64,000 bases of DNA, from NCBI GenBank assembly GCA_904418995.1, contig CAJFQF010000002.1, forward strand, positions 124,001 through 188,000, read 5' to 3'. The notes beneath the pieces are model-generated. The model worked only from the letters and a program-made list of their open reading frames with translations. It did not search any database and was not told the origin of the DNA. The stretch is from Heritagella_A intestinalis (GTDB taxonomy: Bacteria; Bacillota; Clostridia; Oscillospirales; Acutalibacteraceae). Numbering within the stretch: position 1 is the stretch's first letter; the number at the start of each line of letters is the position of its first letter. Below, piece by piece: positions 42,951-51,402 of the stretch. The position numbers and the translations under genes were made by a program.

Positions 42951-43736
42951 TTATACAGCCCCCAGATATTCTTCTAAAGTAATTCCCTTCTCGTGGATTT
43001 CCTTAGCCGCCTCTTTGCCCACATAGCGGTAGTGCCAGGGCTCATAGATGACGCCGGTAATGTCCTCTTTCCCCTCCGGGAAGCGGAGGATAAACCCATA
43101 TTCCCAAGCGTGCTCTGCCAGCCAGCGGGCAGCGTCCGTGTCGGCAAAACCATCGTCCAAAAGCTGATATTCAATGCTTACGATATCCGCACACAGGCCG
43201 GTAATGTGCTCGCTGGTGCCGGGCTGCGCCACTTCTGTGGCCGCCTGAGCTTCGGCTTCCTCGCGGGAGAGGCCCTGCTCCATCAGCCGGTCCACTTTGT
43301 CGTTATAGAGTTCCACCTGCAATTCATAGGAGCGGTAGCCGGAGCAGGGGAACAGGGAGATGCCGTCGGCCCGACCGGCTTCCAGCAGCGCCACCAAATC
43401 GTCGTAGATCCGCACGTCCACTTCCGAGTTATTGGAGACCAGCTTCAGCTCAGGCTGGTAATCCGTGAGGGGATGGTCGCGGTTGACCAGCAGAAGCCGC
43501 CAGTCAGAGGAAAGGGTATCCTCCTTTGGATCCTCCGATTGGGAAGCGTCAGAGGAAGATGAAGAGGAGGAAGCATCCGGCGAGGGAGAACCGGAAACCG
43601 ATAGGGAAGTGGTCTGATCCGTATTGTCTCTCTGATTCTGGCAGGAAGCCAGGCCGGTAATGGCGGCGGCCAGGATCAGGATAGCGGCACAGAGCACGGG
43701 TGCGGCGGAACGGCGGCGGGAACGTTGAATACGCAT
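42951..43736 (-). CDS. VanY-like D-alanyl-D-alanine carboxypeptidase lipoprotein
   Basis: 261 residues from ATG 43736 (AGGAGG nine bases upstream; a longer reading to 43781 lacks a site). A lipoprotein signal (LCAAILILAAAITGLASC) is followed by a Ser/Asp-rich linker and the peptidase domain: SLFPCSGYRSYELQVELY, QPGTSEHITGLCADI (His and Asp of the zinc site) and WEYGFILRFPEGKEDITGVIYEPWHYRYVG (Glu and His). VanY removes the last D-Ala of peptidoglycan precursors and stems and can lower vancomycin binding. Confidence 0.93.
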   Translation of the reverse strand: MRIQRSRRRSAAPVLCAAILILAAAITGLASCQNQRDNTDQTTSLSVSGSPSPDASSSSSSSDASQSEDPKEDTLSSDWRLLLVNRDHPLTDYQPELKLVSNNSEVDVRIYDDLVALLEAGRADGISLFPCSGYRSYELQVELYNDKVDRLMEQGLSREEAEAQAATEVAQPGTSEHITGLCADIVSIEYQLLDDGFADTDAARWLAEHAWEYGFILRFPEGKEDITGVIYEPWHYRYVGKEAAKEIHEKGITLEEYLGAV

Positions 43737-43781
43737 AAAAGAAATCCTCCTAATCAGGTCATGCAAATAGTCAAAAGCCAA

Positions 43782-44651
43782 TTATGACTCCTCGTCTTTA
43801 GAAGTAACATAAAATGTGAATAAATTACTGTAAAAATCGAATTGATAGTACATTTCAGCGCTGCAACCCGTTTCCAAAGAATCGCAGCCCAGCAGATTGT
43901 TGGTACTGTAGCGGGTGTTTTCAGGGGAGATGGGCAAGCCCCAGTAAGAGGTGGCAAACTGGTAGAAATTCCGCACCAGCAGATCGTTATTTTCTTCAAT
44001 AGGATTGGTTTCCTGCCAGGTATCATATTGCCATGCATAATACCCGTTCTTATTTTGGTTGACTGTCAGGTAGTAGATGCGGCCGTTAACAGCATCCATC
44101 AGAAGGGAGCAAGTCCCGTTATCAAAGGTATAGTTTACATCCCACACCACAAATCCCTGGGAAGTAGAGGCAAGGGAGACGATTTCATACATCTTACCCG
44201 AAGGCAAACGGGTCATAACGTCTTCCGACAGTTCTGACAGGAGCGTATAAGTGTAGGTGCTGGGATCAAAGTAGGTGCAGATGGTTTGCAGCTGGTCTTT
44301 AATAGTAACAGAAAGATCCTTCCGGGGAATTTCACTGCCGGAGGCGATAAAGGTTTTAGAAAGCCGGATATTGCCCAATGGCGTATTGAAGGTCGTATCG
44401 GAATAATTATCCAAGAAGGGAATGTCAAGACTTCCCAGCATTTGCAGTTTTTCGCTTGTGATAAAGTCATTTTCCCGGCCCTGAAGCGTTGCATCCTCTG
44501 TTTGAGGATTGGCCTCTGCGGCCCAGTCTTCAATGCGGAAATAAACTTCCGGGCTGAACAGAGCGGCACATACTATAGCCAGAACCAGCAGGCCGGTGAG
44601 GAAATAGGGCGTCTTAGTTTTCAGGGTTTTCAGAAGATTCATGATTTTCAT
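43782..44651 (-). CDS. Membrane-anchored protein of a two-component operon, function unknown
   Basis: 289 residues from ATG 44651, with AAGGAGG nine bases upstream. One N-terminal membrane segment (YFLTGLLVLAIVCAALFS) precedes an extracellular domain rich in beta-prone and Tyr/Asn residues (GLPISPENTRYSTNNLLGCDSLETGC). It overlaps the kinase gene by 38 bases, so the two are coupled. Proteins in this position sometimes modulate the sensor, as YycI and YycH do for WalK, but I see no sequence match to them. Confidence 0.75.
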   Translation of the reverse strand: MKIMNLLKTLKTKTPYFLTGLLVLAIVCAALFSPEVYFRIEDWAAEANPQTEDATLQGRENDFITSEKLQMLGSLDIPFLDNYSDTTFNTPLGNIRLSKTFIASGSEIPRKDLSVTIKDQLQTICTYFDPSTYTYTLLSELSEDVMTRLPSGKMYEIVSLASTSQGFVVWDVNYTFDNGTCSLLMDAVNGRIYYLTVNQNKNGYYAWQYDTWQETNPIEENNDLLVRNFYQFATSYWGLPISPENTRYSTNNLLGCDSLETGCSAEMYYQFDFYSNLFTFYVTSKDEES

Positions 44652-46038
44652 CGGGTTCCGCCTCCTTCAGGGGAAGGGAAACACAGGTCCCCTCGCCGAG
44701 AGTGCTTTCAATATGCAGGCTTCCGCCGTGAATCGCAGCGATCTCCTGACACAGGGCAAGGCCGATACCAGCGCCGTTTTGGCTCCGGGCCCGGGACTTG
44801 TCCACCATGTAAAAGGGCTCGATAATATGGGGAATCTCTTCTTTAGGGATGCCCCGCCCAAAATCCTGCACCGAAAGGGTGTAGCCCACGTCCTCTGCCC
44901 GGCGGCCGGTAAGGAGAATCCTTCCATTTTCCGGGGAAGCCTTGCAGGCATTGTCGATGAGGTTATAAACCAAAGTTTTCAGCAGGCTGGGTTCCAGCAG
45001 CAGCAGGGCTGGTTGTACGGTAACTTCCAGGCGCTGTTGGTATTTTTGCAGCAGGGGCTGCAAAATCTGCACGACCTCCCGGAAAAAGCCGCTGCTGTTC
45101 ACCTTTTCCAAGGGGAAATCCTGTTTGTGCAGGACGATGAGGTCCAGCAGGTGCAGGGAGAGGGATTCCAGGCGCTTTCCTTCGCTGAAAATATAGTTGG
45201 CGGCGGTATGCCGGTCAGCGGCGTCCATATCGTAGGAGCGGAGCATATCCGCATAGCCGATAATGGAGGTCAGCGGGGTTTTCAGCTCATGGGCAAAGCT
45301 GGCCACAAAGTCTTCCCGCTGGCGGGCAGTCTCTTCCAGCACATAAATTTTTTCTTCCACGACTTCTGCCATGGAATTAAAAGCCCGAGTCAGGGTGCCG
45401 ATTTCATCACTGCCCCCGTCCTGGGCCCGGGTGGAGAAAGAGCCTGCGGCAATTTCCTGGGCAGTGGCGGTGAGGCGTTTTAAGGGCCGGGTGAGAAAAT
45501 GAGTCAATACTCCCATTAGTAAAGAGGCTATCCCTACCACTGCCAACAGAATCCAGCGGTACAACAGGACATACTGTTCCCGCATTTGGTATACAGCGGA
45601 AATATCAGTAATATTTTCCAGGTAATAGTCGGTGTTGTCAATGAAAAAATAGCTCACCACTTGGACGTAAGCTATGCCGTTTTCATCCCGCACAACCCGG
45701 CTGGCCCGCTGATTGACTTCGATTCCCCGGGCAAAGTCCTGGCCATCCAAAAAGCTCACTCCAGAAGCACGGGTAATGTTCATCTGGGTATTTTTGGAGA
45801 TGGAGGCTTTTTCCAGTTGGGCCACAATGGCGGCAGGCCGTAGGGTTTCATCGCCAGAAAGGGAGTTGACAGCAGTCTGAAAGGAAAAGCACAGATACCG
45901 GTTTTCCTGGATCGCCATCTGTATTTCCTGATCCAGCATTCCCTGAAACAGGGAAGAAATCATCAGGGTGCCGCCAAGGCCAAAAGCCAGGGCTGTGACG
46001 ATAATAGAAGAGATAAACACTTTCCAGGAGAATTTCAC
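44614..46038 (-). CDS. Sensor histidine kinase
   Basis: 474 residues from GTG 46038 (AAGGAG upstream). Two membrane segments (VFISSIIVTALAFGLGGTLM and YRWILLAVVGIASLLMGVL) enclose a sensor domain of about 130 residues; a HAMP domain follows, then HisKA with the phospho-acceptor in SFAHELKTPLTSIIGY, and HATPase with NLIDNACKAS, GRGIPKEE and GAGIGLALCQEI. It phosphorylates the response regulator encoded upstream. The output genes of the operon (VanY-like, FemAB-like) suggest that it senses cell-wall damage. Confidence 0.95.
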   Translation of the reverse strand: MKFSWKVFISSIIVTALAFGLGGTLMISSLFQGMLDQEIQMAIQENRYLCFSFQTAVNSLSGDETLRPAAIVAQLEKASISKNTQMNITRASGVSFLDGQDFARGIEVNQRASRVVRDENGIAYVQVVSYFFIDNTDYYLENITDISAVYQMREQYVLLYRWILLAVVGIASLLMGVLTHFLTRPLKRLTATAQEIAAGSFSTRAQDGGSDEIGTLTRAFNSMAEVVEEKIYVLEETARQREDFVASFAHELKTPLTSIIGYADMLRSYDMDAADRHTAANYIFSEGKRLESLSLHLLDLIVLHKQDFPLEKVNSSGFFREVVQILQPLLQKYQQRLEVTVQPALLLLEPSLLKTLVYNLIDNACKASPENGRILLTGRRAEDVGYTLSVQDFGRGIPKEEIPHIIEPFYMVDKSRARSQNGAGIGLALCQEIAAIHGGSLHIESTLGEGTCVSLPLKEAEPDENHESSENPEN

Positions 46039-46057
46039 AGGCCAGTACTCCTTCCTG

Positions 46058-46714
46058 TCAATCGATATCCAGGCGGTAGCCTACCTTGTAAACAGAGTGG
46101 AGGCAGTGCTCCCAACCCAACTTTTTCCGCAGCCGCTGTACGTGCAGGTCTACGGTGCGGGTGTCTCCCATATAGGTGCTGCCCCATACCCGTTCATAGA
46201 TCATTTCCCGGTATAGGGCGATCCCCTGTTTTTGGGCAAAGAGCAATAAAAGGTCATATTCCTTTGTGGTGAGATCGACCGGCTGCCCGGCTTTATGGAC
46301 AGTGTGGGATTCCGTATCGATTTCTACATCCCCCGCCCGGAGGAACCGTTCAGTTTTCCGGTAGCGCCGCAGGACGGATTCCACCCGGGCCAGCAGCTCC
46401 GCCACTTCAAAGGGCTTGGTGATGTAATCGTCAGCTCCCTGGCGCAGCCCACGGACCCGGTCAGGCACTTCGGTACGGGCCGTGATAAAGATCACGGGGA
46501 TATTCATGGGTTGGATATATTCCAGCAGCTCAAAGCCATTGACTTTCGGCAGCATGACGTCCAGTAGGATCAGGTCGTAGATTCCGGGAGCAATCATATC
46601 AGCGGCTTTTTCACCGTCAAAAGCACATTCGCAGAGATAGCCCGCCTGTTGCAGGTTCATGGCAATGAGATTGGAAATCGGCGGTTCATCTTCCACAATG
46701 AGAATTTTATTCAT
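46058..46714 (-). CDS. OmpR/PhoB-family response regulator
   Basis: 218 residues from ATG 46714 (MNKILIVEDEPPIS). The receiver domain has the acidic pair (VEDE), phospho-acceptor Asp in LILLDVMLPKVNG, Thr in VIFITAR and Lys in YITKPFEV. A winged-helix output domain ends the protein (TTKEYDLLLLF, ERVWGSTYMGDTRTVDLHVQRLRKKLG, VYKVGYRLDI). It is the first gene of the envelope operon and would regulate it along with other cell-wall genes. Extended readings to 46792 add an unrelated N terminus. Confidence 0.95.
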   Translation of the reverse strand: MNKILIVEDEPPISNLIAMNLQQAGYLCECAFDGEKAADMIAPGIYDLILLDVMLPKVNGFELLEYIQPMNIPVIFITARTEVPDRVRGLRQGADDYITKPFEVAELLARVESVLRRYRKTERFLRAGDVEIDTESHTVHKAGQPVDLTTKEYDLLLLFAQKQGIALYREMIYERVWGSTYMGDTRTVDLHVQRLRKKLGWEHCLHSVYKVGYRLDID

Positions 46715-46801
46715 GGAGCAAAACGCATCCTTTCGCGGCTGGGTTTGGAAGCCGGAAGCTTCCTCTATCAGCATAGCATGTAAATGCATCAAAGTTGTAT
46801 C

Positions 46802-46830
46802 ATAATAGGCACGAAAATATGTTTTGTGAA
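46802..46830 (-). promoter_or_regulatory. Probable promoter of the envelope-sensing operon
   Basis: On the minus strand TTCACA (46830-46825), 17-base spacer, TATTAT (46807-46802). It is 88 bases before the response-regulator start. The 382-base gap to spoIIIAA holds this and the leader below, and no gene I can support. Confidence 0.65.
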
Positions 46831-47043
46831 TTTCGACGGAGTTTTTTTAGAGAAATTGTAGAAACGCTCCTCGAAAAAGTTTCTATTTGGCCAGGAAAAT
46901 TTGTCCGGAAAGAAGTTTTTCTGCCAGTGCAGAATTCCTTTTCCATTATATCATGAAGCTTTTCCCTTTGAAAGACACGACTTTTAGAATTCTCCGATAA
47001 AAGAGGTTCTAAACCCTGGGGGCTGTCCCATAGATATGGGTTG

Positions 47044-47078
47044 ACGGCGAAAACCCGGCGTGTTCCGGGGACGCAAAG
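47044..47078 (+). promoter_or_regulatory. Hairpin plus GACGCAAAG motif before spoIIIAA (partial c-di-GMP-I riboswitch-like)
   Basis: ACGGCGAAAA is followed by a hairpin (CCCGG 47054-47058, CCGGG 47065-47069) and directly by GACGCAAAG (47070-47078). This order resembles the first half of c-di-GMP-I (GEMM) riboswitches (GGCAAACC, hairpin, GACGCAAAG). The second half is missing: the ribosome site and start of spoIIIAA come 5-20 bases later. It could be a remnant or chance. Confidence 0.35.
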
Positions 47079-47096
47079 AGAAAGGAATGGTGGGCG

Positions 47097-48125
47097 ATGG
47101 CAATGGAAAGCAGGAGAAAAGGCCCGGTCCGGCGGTTTGAAGAAGCAGCCGGTCTGCTGGGAGGCTGGGGGCCCCTTTTGGGGAAGATCCCGGAAGAGGT
47201 GAAGGAGGAAGCCCAGGAAATCCGGTTCCGGGCAGGCAAGCCGGTGACGGTGTGTACCGGAAGGCGCACCTGGTTCCTGACGGGGAGCGGGGCGCTGCTG
47301 CCCCAGGCTTCCTCTTTATGCCCGTCGGTTTCTCCAGGGGAGCTGCAATCGTTGTTCCGGGGGCTGTGCGCCGATTCCCTCTATAGCCGAGAGCCGGAAA
47401 TCCGGGAAGGATATCTCACCTTGCGGGGCGGCCACCGGGCAGGGGTTTGTGGCACCGCGGTGGTCCGGGACGGGGAGGTGTCTTCCCTCCGGGACATCAG
47501 CACCCTGTGTATCCGCATTTCCCGGGAATACCCCGGGGCAGCCGATGAGATTTTCCGCCGGCTGGGGCTTCCGGAAGGCGGTCTGCTCATTGCCGGAGCG
47601 CCTTCCAGCGGCAAGACCACAGTGCTCCGTGATCTGGCCCGGCAGTTGGCTAACGGCAGCCGGGGGCGGTATTGCCGGGTGGCGGTGGTGGACGAGCGAG
47701 GGGAGCTGGGGAGCGCCTGCCGGGGCCTGGCGGAAAACGATCTGGGCCTGACGGCGGACCTGCTCAGTGGCTATCCCAAGGAGCAGGGGATCCTCCAGGC
47801 AGTGCGCTCCCTTTCCCCGGAATACATTCTCTGCGATGAGCTGGGGGGAGAAAAGGATGCCCGGGCTGTGGAGGCGGGGATGTTTGCCGGGGCCTCCATT
47901 GTGGCCACGGTTCACGCCGGCAGCCGGGAGGAGCTCCGGGAACGGCCAGTGTGCCGCCGGCTCCTGGAGACCGGGGCCTTTGCCCATGTGGTGCAGCTGG
48001 CCGGCAGGGGTGCGCCGGGAAAAGTCCTCTCTGTGGAAAAGGCAGGTGATCTTCTTGGTCAAGCTGGTAGGACTGCTGCTGTTGGCGGCGGCCTGCGCCG
48101 GGATTGGCCTGGCGGAATCCCGTAA
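47097..48125 (+). CDS. spoIIIAA: Stage III sporulation protein AA, ATPase
   Basis: 342 residues. EIRFRAGKPVTV near residue 42, GYLTLRGGHRAGVCG, Walker A IAGAPSSGKTTVLRDLAR (about 165), Walker B YILCDELGG and IVATVHAGS match SpoIIIAA, a secretion-type ATPase. It powers the SpoIIIA-SpoIIQ channel between mother cell and forespore. Its C terminus overlaps the spoIIIAB start by 80 bases, more than usual. AAAGGA is 10 bases before ATG 47097. The operon is expected to depend on sigma-E, although I could not read a clear sigma-E promoter. Confidence 0.95.
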   Translation: MAMESRRKGPVRRFEEAAGLLGGWGPLLGKIPEEVKEEAQEIRFRAGKPVTVCTGRRTWFLTGSGALLPQASSLCPSVSPGELQSLFRGLCADSLYSREPEIREGYLTLRGGHRAGVCGTAVVRDGEVSSLRDISTLCIRISREYPGAADEIFRRLGLPEGGLLIAGAPSSGKTTVLRDLARQLANGSRGRYCRVAVVDERGELGSACRGLAENDLGLTADLLSGYPKEQGILQAVRSLSPEYILCDELGGEKDARAVEAGMFAGASIVATVHAGSREELRERPVCRRLLETGAFAHVVQLAGRGAPGKVLSVEKAGDLLGQAGRTAAVGGGLRRDWPGGIP

Positions 48126-48534
48126 GCTCCGGGACCGGGCGGTGCTGTTGGAAAGTTTCCGGAAATTTCTCACGGTTGCGGAAGCGGAGATTCATTACGG
48201 CCTGGTGCCGGTGGGGGAACTGGTGCTGTCCTGCCGTCAACAGGGCCCTCTGTTGGAGGATTGCGCCCGCCGGCTGGAACAGGGAAGCCGATTCCCCGAG
48301 GCGTGGCAGGGGGCAGTGAAGCGCTGGGGCGGGCCGGACCAGGCGTTTTTAGCGGAGTTTGGCCGGGGGCTGGGCGCCACCGGGCTGGAAGGGCAGCTTT
48401 CCCATTTTCAGCTGTATCGGGAGCTGGCCCGGACGCGCCTGGAAGAAGCCCGGCGGGACCAGGAGAAAAAGGGGAAGCTCTACCGGCAGCTGGGCGTCTT
48501 TGGGGGCCTGGCCCTGGCGCTGGTGCTCTGGTAA
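48046..48534 (+). CDS. spoIIIAB: Stage III sporulation protein AB
   Basis: 163 residues from GTG 48046 (VIFLVKLVGLLLLAAACAGIGL), close to the family length. It has an N-terminal membrane segment, then RKLRDRAVLLESFRKFLTVAEAEIHYGLVPVGE, the conserved helical core of SpoIIIAB, and a C-terminal hydrophobic segment (YRQLGVFGGLALALVLW). This is a GspF-like part of the SpoIIIA channel. The start overlaps spoIIIAA; TTG 48055 is an alternative. Confidence 0.9.
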   Translation: MIFLVKLVGLLLLAAACAGIGLAESRKLRDRAVLLESFRKFLTVAEAEIHYGLVPVGELVLSCRQQGPLLEDCARRLEQGSRFPEAWQGAVKRWGGPDQAFLAEFGRGLGATGLEGQLSHFQLYRELARTRLEEARRDQEKKGKLYRQLGVFGGLALALVLW

Positions 48535-48581
48535 GCCGCTTAGAAAAGGCGGGAAGGTTCCGGCCGGAAAGGGATGGGAAA

Positions 48582-48776
48582 ATGGACATTGACCTGATTT
48601 TCAAAATTGCCGCCATTGGGATTATCGTGGCGGTGCTCAACCAGCTTTTAATACGTTCCGGCCGGGAGGAGCAGGCCATGATGACCACCCTGGCCGGGCT
48701 CATTGTGGTGTTGATGATGGTCATCCAGCAGATTGACGCCCTGTTTCAGGCCATCAAGTCCATTTTTGGGCTGTAG
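48582..48776 (+). CDS. spoIIIAC: Stage III sporulation protein AC
   Basis: 64 residues with two membrane segments (LIFKIAAIGIIVAVLNQLLI and MMTTLAGLIVVLMMVIQQI) and a short positively charged turn (RSGREEQ), as in SpoIIIAC. ATG 48582 follows GGAAAGGGA. SpoIIIAC is a small integral part of the channel with SpoIIIAD and AE. The next gene starts two bases after its stop. Confidence 0.92.
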   Translation: MDIDLIFKIAAIGIIVAVLNQLLIRSGREEQAMMTTLAGLIVVLMMVIQQIDALFQAIKSIFGL

Positions 48777-48778
48777 CC

Positions 48779-49168
48779 ATGGATGTGGCGGCGATTGCAG
48801 GGCTGGCCTTGGCCACTGCGGCCCTTTGCGCCCTGCTGCGGAGGTATCACAACGAATACGCCCTGCTGGTCAGTTTGGGAGCGGGCATCCTCATTGTGCT
48901 GCAAATGCTCTCTTCTCTGCTGCCGGTGGTGGCAGAGGTAAACAGCCTCCTTTCCCGGGCCGGGGCAGCAGCGGAATATGGGGAGATTCTCTTTAAAGTG
49001 GTGGGTATCTGCTTTCTGGCCCAGTTTGCCGGGGACGCCTGCCGGGATGCCGGGGAAAGCGCATTGGCTTCCCGGGTGGAGCTGGCAGCCCGGTTGGCCA
49101 TGACAGCGGCGGCTTTGCCCCTGTTTCAGCAGGTGGCAGATACAGCTTTGGGCCTTATCGGGGGATGA
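48779..49168 (+). CDS. spoIIIAD: Stage III sporulation protein AD
   Basis: 129 residues, membrane protein with several segments (VAAIAGLALATAALCALLRRY, EYALLVSLGAGILIVLQML, LFKVVGICFLAQFAGDACRDAGESALASRVELAARLA). FLAQFAGDACRDAGE is the conserved SpoIIIAD stretch. It lies between spoIIIAC and spoIIIAE as in other Clostridia and Bacilli. Confidence 0.92.
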   Translation: MDVAAIAGLALATAALCALLRRYHNEYALLVSLGAGILIVLQMLSSLLPVVAEVNSLLSRAGAAAEYGEILFKVVGICFLAQFAGDACRDAGESALASRVELAARLAMTAAALPLFQQVADTALGLIGG

Positions 49169-49202
49169 ACCGGAGGAATTTTCAAAGGAAGGAGGGAAAA
49201 GG

Positions 49203-50357
49203 ATGCGTCGGATTCTGGCGGGGCTGTGCCTGGTGTGCTTGCTGGGCTTTACTTGGCCGGTGCAGGCAGCGGAAACCGGGGAGTCCGGGGAGACCTTCGA
49301 CCAGAGCCTTTATGAAGAGCAGATGGAGGAAAGCGGCGCCCAGGACCTGTGGGACTCCTTGCCGGAAGAAACCCAGGAGCTGCTGGAAGAGCTGGGGGTG
49401 GAAGGGGTGGGGTGGGAGTCCCTGGCGGCGGTGGAGCCCCAGAGCTTCTTTGAAATGCTCCTGGGCTTCTTCACCGGAGGGCTTTCCCAGCCCTTGGCGG
49501 CAGGGGCGTCTCTGCTGGGGATTATGTTGGTCTGCGCCCTGATGAATGGCATGAAGCTTTCCTTTGGAGAGCGGCAAACCGGCAGCGTGCTGGGCATGGT
49601 GGGCACCCTGTGTGCCTGCGCGGTCATCGCTCCGCCGGTGATTTCCTGTATCCAGCAGGCCTCCACGCTGATTGAGGGGGCCGGAGGATTCTTGCTGGCC
49701 GGGGCCCCGGTGTTGGCCGGTCTGATGCTGGCCTGCGGGCAGCCGGTTTCCGCCAGCGGCTGGACAGTGTTCCTTCTGGCGGCGGGCAACGGGATTTCCC
49801 TGTTGTCCTCGGTAGTGCTCCTGCCGGTGATGCATATTTTTCTGGCTTTTTCCCTGGCGTCGGCGGTGTCGCCGGACATCCGCCTGGACAGCCTGTGCGG
49901 GGTCTTTGCCAAAACCGTGCGATGGGTGCTGGTGCTGGCGGTGACCATCTTTACCAGCCTGCTTTCTGCCCAGAGCCTCATCTCCGCCTCCGCTGACGGC
50001 GCCTCTGTCAAGGCGGCCAAGCTCTTTGCGGGCTTTGTCCCGGTGGTAGGGAATGTGCTGGGAGACGCTATGGGCACCGTGCAGAGCTGTGTACGGCTGC
50101 TGAAATCCGGGGTAGGGGCCTTTGGGCTTTTGGCGGCCCTGTGTATTTTCCTGCCGGTGGTAGCCCAGTGCCTTTTGTGGATTTTCTGCTGTACCCTCTG
50201 CGGGGCGGCGGGAGACCTGTTGGGGCAATCGGAAATCACCGGGCTGCTGAAAGCCGCTTCTCAGGTGCTCCAAACCCTGCTGGCCATTGTGGTGAGCTGC
50301 GGGGTGGTGATGCTGGTGTCGGCGGTGCTGATTATGCAGGGAGGAGGCAGCGGATAA
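49203..50357 (+). CDS. spoIIIAE: Stage III sporulation protein AE
   Basis: 384 residues with a signal-like N terminus (RRILAGLCLVCLLGFTWPVQAAE), an acidic extracytoplasmic stretch, and about seven membrane segments, including LAAGASLLGIMLVCALMNGMKLSFGE and the conserved SADGASVKAAKLFAGFVPVVGNVLGDAMGTVQS-type region (about 260-295). SpoIIIAE is the multi-spanning, permease-like part of the channel. Stop and start of spoIIIAF overlap by one base. Confidence 0.93.
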   Translation: MRRILAGLCLVCLLGFTWPVQAAETGESGETFDQSLYEEQMEESGAQDLWDSLPEETQELLEELGVEGVGWESLAAVEPQSFFEMLLGFFTGGLSQPLAAGASLLGIMLVCALMNGMKLSFGERQTGSVLGMVGTLCACAVIAPPVISCIQQASTLIEGAGGFLLAGAPVLAGLMLACGQPVSASGWTVFLLAAGNGISLLSSVVLLPVMHIFLAFSLASAVSPDIRLDSLCGVFAKTVRWVLVLAVTIFTSLLSAQSLISASADGASVKAAKLFAGFVPVVGNVLGDAMGTVQSCVRLLKSGVGAFGLLAALCIFLPVVAQCLLWIFCCTLCGAAGDLLGQSEITGLLKAASQVLQTLLAIVVSCGVVMLVSAVLIMQGGGSG

Positions 50358-50830
50358 TGCAGGGCGTGGAGATGTGGGCGGCGGCTGTGTGCCTTACGGT
50401 GCTGGCGGCGGCTCTGTTGCGGATGGTCTGCCCAGAAGGGGGATTTTCCCGTCTGCTTCGGATAATCCTGGGAGCCTTCGTCCTCTGTGCCCTGCTTCAG
50501 CCCTTGGGGGAGTTGGCCCAGAACCTCTCCCGGCCGGAGCAAAGCTACGACGACGCCATGGAGCAGGCGGAGAATTTCACCTCCCGGGCAGAGGACCGCT
50601 CCGGGGCGCTCATGGAGAGTTCTTTGGAGAGTCTGATCCGCACGGAGCTGGTGCAGGAGGGTATCCCTTTTGAAAAAATTGCAGTTTCCATGGATACCAG
50701 CGAGGAGGACCGCATAGTAATAAGGCAGATACAAGTTACCGTCTCTCAGAGTCAGGACGTGGAACGAGCCGAAGCCCTGCTGCGGGAATCCCTGGGGCTG
50801 GAAACGGAGGTAACGGCTAATGAAACATGA
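50357..50830 (+). CDS. spoIIIAF: Stage III sporulation protein AF
   Basis: 157 residues from ATG 50357. Two membrane segments (AAAVCLTVLAAALLRMVCP and FSRLLRIILGAFVLCALLQPLGEL) are followed by a soluble domain of about 100 residues with SLESLIRTELVQEGIPFEKIAVSM and the ring-building-motif-like end (RIVIRQIQVTV). This fits SpoIIIAF, which can form rings in the channel. It overlaps spoIIIAG by 11 bases. Confidence 0.92.
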   Translation: MQGVEMWAAAVCLTVLAAALLRMVCPEGGFSRLLRIILGAFVLCALLQPLGELAQNLSRPEQSYDDAMEQAENFTSRAEDRSGALMESSLESLIRTELVQEGIPFEKIAVSMDTSEEDRIVIRQIQVTVSQSQDVERAEALLRESLGLETEVTANET

Positions 50831-51398
50831 CAACGCCAGCAACGTCGGGTGGATACAAAAAGCCATGAGCAACGATAAAATCCGGCGCTGGATTCTCATT
50901 GCGGGCCTGGTGGGCATTGCGCTGATTTTTCTTTCCGGCTTTTTCAGTTCCGGCGGGGAAAAGCCGGCGGAAGAGACGCCTCAGGAGTCCGCTGCCGCCG
51001 GGGAATACACCCAACAGCTGGAAGAAAGCCTGTTGGAAATCATCCGGGCCATTACCGGCGAAGAGGACGCCCAGGTCATGGTGACCTTAGAGAGCAGCAG
51101 CCGTCAGGTATATGCTCAGGAGGAGCGCAAAAGCGCCGGGAACAGCGAGGAACAGGCAAGCGATTCCACCGTCCGTTCCCAATCTACCGATGATACCGAA
51201 ACCAGCTATATCCTGGTGGAGGATTCCGACGGCTCCCAGAAAGCCCTGTCCGTCACTGAAATTTCCCCGGAGATTCGGGGGGTGGTGGTGGTCTGCGGCA
51301 AGGGCAGCGATGCGGAGCTTCAGCAGAATATTATCAATGCGGTTACGACCGCGCTGCAAATTTCATCCACACGGGTATGTGTGGTAGGCAGGGGGTAA
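50820..51398 (+). CDS. spoIIIAG: Stage III sporulation protein AG
   Basis: 192 residues: cytoplasmic start, one membrane segment (WILIAGLVGIALIFLSGFF), an acidic linker, then the ring-building domain (LEESLLEIIRAITGEEDAQVMVTLE) with an inserted Ser/Glu-rich loop, ending EIRGVVVVCGKGSDAELQQNIINAVTTALQI. SpoIIIAG forms a large ring in the space between mother cell and forespore. Gene order and overlap with spoIIIAF are as in other spore formers. Confidence 0.94.
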   Translation: MKHDNASNVGWIQKAMSNDKIRRWILIAGLVGIALIFLSGFFSSGGEKPAEETPQESAAAGEYTQQLEESLLEIIRAITGEEDAQVMVTLESSSRQVYAQEERKSAGNSEEQASDSTVRSQSTDDTETSYILVEDSDGSQKALSVTEISPEIRGVVVVCGKGSDAELQQNIINAVTTALQISSTRVCVVGRG

Positions 51399-51402
51399 AA
51401 AT

